From NCBI GenBank assembly GCA_017619935.1, contig JAFZRJ010000023.1, positions 61,747 through 125,746 on the forward strand: DNA of 64,000 nt. Direction: 5' to 3'. Of this stretch, positions 59,704 to 64,000 are shown in pieces (within the stretch, counting starts at the first letter, position 1; every line of letters starts with the position of its first letter). The position numbers and the translations under genes are program-made. A model generated the notes under the pieces. That model worked only from the letters and a program-made list of their open reading frames with translations. It ran no database searches and was not told the origin of the DNA. The DNA is from Muribaculaceae bacterium (GTDB lineage: Bacteria > Bacteroidota > Bacteroidia > Bacteroidales > Muribaculaceae).

Positions 59704-59812
59704 CAAAAAAATTACCACATCAATACGATTCCCGATTCTTTTCCCACCCCAACCGTCGGTGATGACAAATCTCCAGTATTTGCTAGTCAGGTTAGCAGAA
59801 AATTGAGGAGTT

Positions 59813-59844
59813 TTTGGAAATATGCTTCAAAACTGCTATATTTG
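59813..59844 (+). promoter_or_regulatory. Promoter of the C-terminally anchored protein gene
   Basis: TTTG (59813-59816), a 20-bp spacer and TATATTTG (59837-59844) form a full promoter, 37 bp before the ATG at 59882. Confidence 0.7.
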
Positions 59845-59881
59845 CGACATTATTGCTTAACGCGATACAAATTCGACTACT

Positions 59882-60655
59882 ATGAGAGACTTTAGTGGCA
59901 GCCCCTATCCCAATTTGCTGAAATTCCTTGAAGATGGCTACATGTATGACACCGACAGCACCAATTATGTCGACCTGCTGCTGTCGCTTGCCCCTATCGG
60001 ATCTATCAAAAATCTGATGGAGGTGTACTCCCGGACCAGTGAAAAAATAGAGTGTTTCAGGTCCATGCCGTTTTCCTATACGTATCGACTCGAAAAGGTC
60101 CACGATGAACTGGACATGTTTGTCAACGACAAACTTCTGGCCTATTACATCAACGAGACCGAACATACCGACCAGGACTTGTACGCCTGCCTTGCAAACC
60201 TTGTTCTCGGCAAAAATTATGACCAAACTCGCAAAAGCCTCATGCAGCAAAACGAGCGACTGAAAGACACCGCCAACAGGATTCACAACAGCAAGGTGAA
60301 GCTTGATAATATCAGATCAGAACAAAAGGAGCAAAGATATCCCCTCGATTCAAACGGATACAAAATGCTTAAAAACGAGTATCTGCAACTTATGGAGTTT
60401 CTCAATGGCGTGGGATATGAGAAGACCCCCGACATTATGTGGCTTGAAAATTGTTATGGCATTCAGTCTAGTTCCTCCAAGAAAGTCTCGAAAAAGTCAC
60501 GCTCCATCAAGAAGACGCTCATCTTCTTTGCCGTGGCTGGCTGTCTGCTTTTGGTCTATTTCCTTCTCACCAATTTCCAGATTACCGCATTTATTATTTT
60601 CATCATTCTCTTTGTACTCACCATCATCGTCACGCTATTTCGCCCCGACATCTGA
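59882..60655 (+). CDS. Hypothetical protein with C-terminal membrane anchor
   Basis: This 257-residue protein has no signal peptide, a mostly helical soluble N-terminal part (about 1-200, with a charged, coiled-coil-prone segment near 120-160, QQNERLKDTANRIHNSKV) and then a basic segment (SKKVSKKSRSIKK) followed by two hydrophobic helices (about 211-228 and 231-250). The C-terminal end is short (FRPDI). It would be anchored in the membrane by its tail with the N-terminal part in the cytoplasm. I recognise no family. The gene has its own promoter and lies 114 bp before the M48-like gene. Confidence 0.65.
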   Translation: MRDFSGSPYPNLLKFLEDGYMYDTDSTNYVDLLLSLAPIGSIKNLMEVYSRTSEKIECFRSMPFSYTYRLEKVHDELDMFVNDKLLAYYINETEHTDQDLYACLANLVLGKNYDQTRKSLMQQNERLKDTANRIHNSKVKLDNIRSEQKEQRYPLDSNGYKMLKNEYLQLMEFLNGVGYEKTPDIMWLENCYGIQSSSSKKVSKKSRSIKKTLIFFAVAGCLLLVYFLLTNFQITAFIIFIILFVLTIIVTLFRPDI

Positions 60656-60769
60656 CCCGCACATCCTGCAAGCTGACGGGTGCAACTCTTTTTTATGGGT
60701 GAAAGACTTGCACAAGTCGTGGTTTTTTAGTTGCTTTGCAACCACATATACCTAAATAAAATTAGCACT

Positions 60770-61978
60770 ATGAGCAAACTCAACCCCTCTCTGGAACTGG
60801 AAAAACAATTGGGTGCACAAATCTACAATGCCCTACAGGGGCAAGTGGTGGAAGACGTGCTGCGCAAAACACGCACTTCGAGCAGCGACACCTACTGGCG
60901 CAGCAGTATGGAAGGTCACAGCCTGAAAGTGCAGGAAGAACTCTTGCCCGACCTCCACGCCTTGTGTCAAAAGGTGAAGAAACGTCTCAAGATTGATCAT
61001 CCCATTGATTTCTACATCACCGGAGACTCTGACGTAAACGCATTTTCGCTGGCAGCCGAGGAAGACGGCGAGCCACACATCGTCAACATCAATTCGGGTC
61101 TCTTCGACCTGATGACCGAAGACGAACTGTGCTTTGTTATAGGACACGAGTTGGGACACCTCATCAACAAGGACACCGCCCTCACACGGCTAATCAACTT
61201 CGTGTTTCCACCCGAAGCCGCCGTTCCCGTGACATTACAATATAAGATTAGACTGCACGAGCAACTGGCAGAACTGGTTGCCGACCGCTATGGCTACCTT
61301 GCCACCAAAGATCTCGGTGTGTGCGTAACCGCATTCTTCAAGATGGCGTCGGGCCTAGACCTCGCCAAGATGAACGTGAGCATCGACGCCTTGATTGCCG
61401 ACAACACCCGACGGCTGCAATACTTCCTCAAGGACCGTGGAGTGAGCCGTTCGTCACATCCTGTCAATCCCATCAGGGTGCAAGCACTCAATCTTTTTGC
61501 CACCTGCAAAACGCAGGAAGAACTGCAGCAAGGCATGGATGAACTCATCTCCATCCTGCTCAAGGTGGGTGATTCGGAACTCGACGAGCACATGGCACGA
61601 TTCATCGCTTCGGCCGGACTCATCGTGGCCCACAGCGACCAGGAAGTGAGCCAAGATGAAATAAAACAAATCATTGAGACGCTGGCCGCCCTCAAAATTT
61701 TCCCCCGCAAGTTCCTTGAAGAAATTGCCCGGGGCGATGTCAGCAAGACATTCAACGAAGCGGTAGAAGGCATTCTCAAAATCAATCCCGGCTTGCGCAT
61801 GGGCATGCTGGATTACATGATTCACATTGTGCTCAGCGACAAAATCATCGCTTCCCAAGAACTGGATCTGCTCTACAGCTTTGGCGACAGCATCAGTTTG
61901 AGCGAGCGTGAAGTGGCGGCAGCCATCGCCGAATCCATTCAGAAGAACTATATGCCCAGTCTGGAATCCATCTGCTAG
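60770..61978 (+). CDS. M48-type metalloprotease fused to a TerB-like domain
   Basis: This 402-residue protein has the M48 zinc-binding motif HELGH (residues 126-130, in CFVIGHELGHLINKD), and a third ligand is expected in ELVADRYGYLA (about 168-172). There is no clear signal peptide or transmembrane helix in the core, so it is a soluble M48 type. The C-terminal half (about 285-395) resembles a TerB-like helical domain (GLIVAHSDQEVSQDEIKQI and IVLSDKIIASQELDLL), so the protein looks like a protease-TerB fusion. The ATG at 60770 is preferred; an earlier in-frame start adds 13 unconserved residues. Confidence 0.75.
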   Translation: MSKLNPSLELEKQLGAQIYNALQGQVVEDVLRKTRTSSSDTYWRSSMEGHSLKVQEELLPDLHALCQKVKKRLKIDHPIDFYITGDSDVNAFSLAAEEDGEPHIVNINSGLFDLMTEDELCFVIGHELGHLINKDTALTRLINFVFPPEAAVPVTLQYKIRLHEQLAELVADRYGYLATKDLGVCVTAFFKMASGLDLAKMNVSIDALIADNTRRLQYFLKDRGVSRSSHPVNPIRVQALNLFATCKTQEELQQGMDELISILLKVGDSELDEHMARFIASAGLIVAHSDQEVSQDEIKQIIETLAALKIFPRKFLEEIARGDVSKTFNEAVEGILKINPGLRMGMLDYMIHIVLSDKIIASQELDLLYSFGDSISLSEREVAAAIAESIQKNYMPSLESIC

Positions 61979-62004
61979 CCATTCAAGAATTAAGGTCACT
62001 AAAA

Positions 62005-62036
62005 TTTGGCATATCGGATTATTCACTCTAATTTTG
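62005..62036 (+). promoter_or_regulatory. Promoter of pncB
   Basis: TTTG (62005-62008), a 20-bp spacer and TAATTTTG (62029-62036) form a full promoter with a leader of about 75 nt to the ATG at 62119. Confidence 0.7.
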
Positions 62037-62118
62037 CATCTATAATGGCTTCTCCTGCTCATGGCGAATGCTCAAGCCACTCCAGCGACCGAGGCCAGCT
62101 TAACTAGAAACCAAAACA

Positions 62119-63345
62119 ATGAAACAAATCATCCAACACTTGACCGACAACGATGCCTACACGTTCAGTTGTCTGTACTACATCCTCCAGAAGTATCCTC
62201 GCGCCGAGGTGGAATACACTTTCTTCGACCGCAACCACACGCGTTACCCGCAAGGTTTCGCCGAGTTGCTGCAAGAACAGGTCAACTATATGCCTAACGT
62301 AACGATTACTGAAGAGGAAATCGCTTTCATGCGCCGCAAGATGTACTACTTGCCTGAGTGGTATTTCACCTTCTTGCGTGGCTATAGGTTCTGGCCCGAA
62401 GAAGTCAACATCAGCCAGGACGCCGAAGGCTACCTCAGCATCAACATCCACGGCAAGTGGTATTCCACCATCATATGGGAAATGGTGTTGCTGCCGTGCA
62501 TCAGCGAAATCATGCACATGCTGCAGGGCGACATGGACAAGTACGATGCCGCACTCGAAGAGCAACGCACCCGCGCCAAGGCTACCCGTGCATTGGCGAA
62601 CGGACTGGTCATCAGCGACTTCGGCACACGCCGTCGCTTCAACTTCGACCATCAGGACATGGTGGTGCGCGTATTTAAAGAGGTGGCAGCACAAGGCGGC
62701 TACACCGACGAGAACGGCGCATATCACCAGTTCACAGGGGCGTTCCCGGGCACCAGCAATGTGTACTTGGCCATGAAATACGACCTCACGCCCATCGGCA
62801 CCATGAGTCACCAGCTCATTTCGTTCGAGGAGAACGTGAGCGGGTTATTCGAGTGCAATTTCAACGTGATGCGCAAGTTCAGCGACGTGTTTGACGGCGA
62901 CAACGGTATCTACCTATACGACTGCTTCGGCGACACCGTGTTCTTCAACAACCTGAGCAAGCGCATGGCCATGATGTACAAGGGACTGCGTGTCGACAGT
63001 GGCAAAGAAGAGGAACAACTGGAAAAAATCATTGCCAAATACGAATCGCTGGGCATTGACCCCGCCACCAAGCAGATTGTCTATAGCAACGCGTTGAACA
63101 TTGATCGCGCTATAGAGCTGCACAACTTCACCGCCGGACGCATGCAGGACAGCTACGGTATAGGCACCCACCTCACTTGCGACATCAAGGACGTGAAGCC
63201 CATGAACATCGTTATCAAACTCACTCGCATGCGCATTACCGAACTGCGTGAGTGGCACGACTGCGTGAAACTTTCCTGCGACAAGGGCAAGACACTGGGC
63301 AATCCCGACAAATGCGCCTACTTACTGAGCCAAATCAGCGAGTGA
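62119..63345 (+). CDS. pncB: Nicotinate phosphoribosyltransferase
   Basis: This 408-residue enzyme makes nicotinate mononucleotide from nicotinate and PRPP in NAD salvage. Family features are the N-terminal LTDNDAYTFSCLYYILQKYP, ISDFGTRRRFNFDHQDMVVR (with the catalytic-site FGTRRR stretch), FPGTSNVYLAMKYDLTPIGTMSHQ (with the active-site histidine around TMSHQ) and the C-terminal YGIGTHLTCD. Length and order are normal. It has its own promoter at 62005-62036 and a strong hairpin terminator at 63364-63407. Confidence 0.94.
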   Translation: MKQIIQHLTDNDAYTFSCLYYILQKYPRAEVEYTFFDRNHTRYPQGFAELLQEQVNYMPNVTITEEEIAFMRRKMYYLPEWYFTFLRGYRFWPEEVNISQDAEGYLSINIHGKWYSTIIWEMVLLPCISEIMHMLQGDMDKYDAALEEQRTRAKATRALANGLVISDFGTRRRFNFDHQDMVVRVFKEVAAQGGYTDENGAYHQFTGAFPGTSNVYLAMKYDLTPIGTMSHQLISFEENVSGLFECNFNVMRKFSDVFDGDNGIYLYDCFGDTVFFNNLSKRMAMMYKGLRVDSGKEEEQLEKIIAKYESLGIDPATKQIVYSNALNIDRAIELHNFTAGRMQDSYGIGTHLTCDIKDVKPMNIVIKLTRMRITELREWHDCVKLSCDKGKTLGNPDKCAYLLSQISE

Positions 63346-63363
63346 CACACCTACAAGCACTTT

Positions 63364-63407
63364 AACAGTCCGGGGCGCCAAATTTGATGTTGGCGCCCCG
63401 GACTGTT
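63364..63407. terminator. 18-bp perfect-stem hairpin between convergent genes
   Basis: The 18 bases at 63364-63381 pair perfectly with 63390-63407, around an 8-nt loop. It ends both pncB (plus) and the right-edge gene (minus); flanking bases are T-rich on the plus side (TTATT) and A-rich on the other. Confidence 0.8.
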
Positions 63408-63429
63408 ATTCAAGTCTTTATGTGTTCAA

Positions 63430-64000
63430 TTAATCCTGAGTCAGAATGATGTTGATAATAGCATTCACGTCGGCAACATCCACCACGCCATCGCCCGTCA
63501 AATCGGCATTACCAGAGTAGTCGGAGGCAGTCTTTTGCTCCAGAATGATATTGATGGTCGCGTTCACGTCGGCCACATCCACTACGCCTTCTCCAGTAAT
63601 ATCACCTGTAACAAATGGTGTCGTGTGGCCATTGTCAATGAGCATCCGGAGAATCACTAAGTCCCAACTGTCGCACCTGTCGTCTCCAGTGATATCGTAT
63701 GACGCGTATTGTCTACTACACACCCAATCATTTCTGGCATTTTTTACAGCCATTACGAATCCTTGGATGAGGTCAAAATCATCGTCATCGACAACATCAT
63801 CGCCGTTTACATCACCACATCCAATATAAGGTGTGATGTCAAGGTTCATTGGGTTGGTACAAAGATAATTGAAAAGCATTACAACATCTGACACATTTAT
63901 CAACCCATCTTGATTAAAATCACTCCCTTCCGGAAAACCATTATTGGTGGCATAATAAGAAAGCATGTAATTGTGGTCGTCAGGGTCTACCACGCCGTCA
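63430..64000 (-). CDS. Secreted dockerin-like multi-repeat protein, C-terminal part (5' end off window)
   Basis: The 190 visible C-terminal residues contain up to six calcium-loop-like segments: DFNQDGLINVSDVVMLFNYL, GDVNGDDVVDDDDFDLIQG, DITGDDRCDSWDLVILRML, GDITGEGVVDVADVNATIN and DLTGDGVVDVADVNAIIN, plus DPDDHNY at the edge. The last two form the same closing pair as in the other dockerin-like proteins of the window, although VADVNA replaces VEDVNA. The other segments are more degenerate and different in spacing. The start and the functional domain are outside the window. Confidence 0.8.
   Translation of the reverse strand, partial: DGVVDPDDHNYMLSYYATNNGFPEGSDFNQDGLINVSDVVMLFNYLCTNPMNLDITPYIGCGDVNGDDVVDDDDFDLIQGFVMAVKNARNDWVCSRQYASYDITGDDRCDSWDLVILRMLIDNGHTTPFVTGDITGEGVVDVADVNATINIILEQKTASDYSGNADLTGDGVVDVADVNAIINIILTQD

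Noticed and set aside
1-64000. tRNA, rRNA or known riboswitch genes
   Set aside because: I looked for cloverleaf-like segments with GTTC-type T loops, rRNA stretches and common riboswitch cores by eye and found none; tRNAscan-SE and Infernal would be the decisive checks.

Overview
The window comes from a gut- or rumen-type member of the Bacteroidales, most likely the Prevotellaceae/Muribaculaceae part of the order; I cannot name the species from the sequence. The reasons are Bacteroidota-type promoters (TTTG, 19-21 bp, TAnnTTTG) before many genes, a SusC/SusD pair, a type IX secretion protein (PorQ), Bacteroidales-only families (DUF3822, DUF4827, DUF4923, DUF3316, DUF6249), and secreted proteins ending in paired dockerin-like repeats (GDVNGDGKVDVEDVNAVINI type). 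No rRNA, tRNA or CRISPR array was seen.

Layout. 1-1.8 kb: the N-terminal part of a large secreted protein, running off the left edge. 1.9-9.4 kb: a DUF2461 gene diverging from a TetR-TolC-adaptor-RND efflux operon that ends in a small PII-like gene. 9.4-18.8 kb: housekeeping genes (DsbD, NrnA, a DUF4827 lipoprotein, a phosphohexomutase, a TfoX-domain protein, MazG, PorQ, a TonB C-terminal-domain protein, RsmD, DUF3822). 18.9-31 kb: a minus-strand SusC/SusD-type nutrient locus with two lipoproteins, a propeller-like secreted protein and a phosphodiester glycosidase; the last two carry dockerin-like tails. 31-43.5 kb: an RluA-type pseudouridine synthase, an AI-2E-type permease, an ECF sigma operon, three tandem secreted paralogs, FtsH with a small partner, RsfS, a RelE-type toxin-antitoxin pair and DUF3127.

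43.5-46.8 kb is the most unusual part. Two secreted paralogs face each other tail to tail, each with its own promoter, long leader and terminator, and their 3' ends form a large inverted repeat. Between them lie four copies of a 105-bp structured unit: one inverted pair flanks a RAYT/IS200-like Y1 transposase gene, and a second inverted pair is almost empty and looks like a miniature non-autonomous derivative. 46.8-54 kb holds an S41 protease, DUF3316, topoisomerase IV subunit A, a candidate small RNA of about 96 nt, DUF4923, a solitary DNA methyltransferase and a DUF1232 protein. 54-58.6 kb has two divergent glycosyltransferase genes separated by a 2.3-kb segment carrying a discoidin/dockerin-like protein and bounded by 38-bp direct repeats. 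58.6-64 kb has a TlpA-like lipoprotein without a CXXC, a C-terminally membrane-anchored protein, an M48-like protease with a TerB-like tail, PncB, and a multi-repeat dockerin-like protein cut by the right edge.

How it fits together: four gene products here carry dockerin-like tails, two others look like possible cohesin-like, type IX-secreted proteins, and PorQ belongs to the export route. This suggests a surface-assembly system, but the cohesin-dockerin link is inference. All function calls rest on reading motifs in translated sequence; no database search was run.
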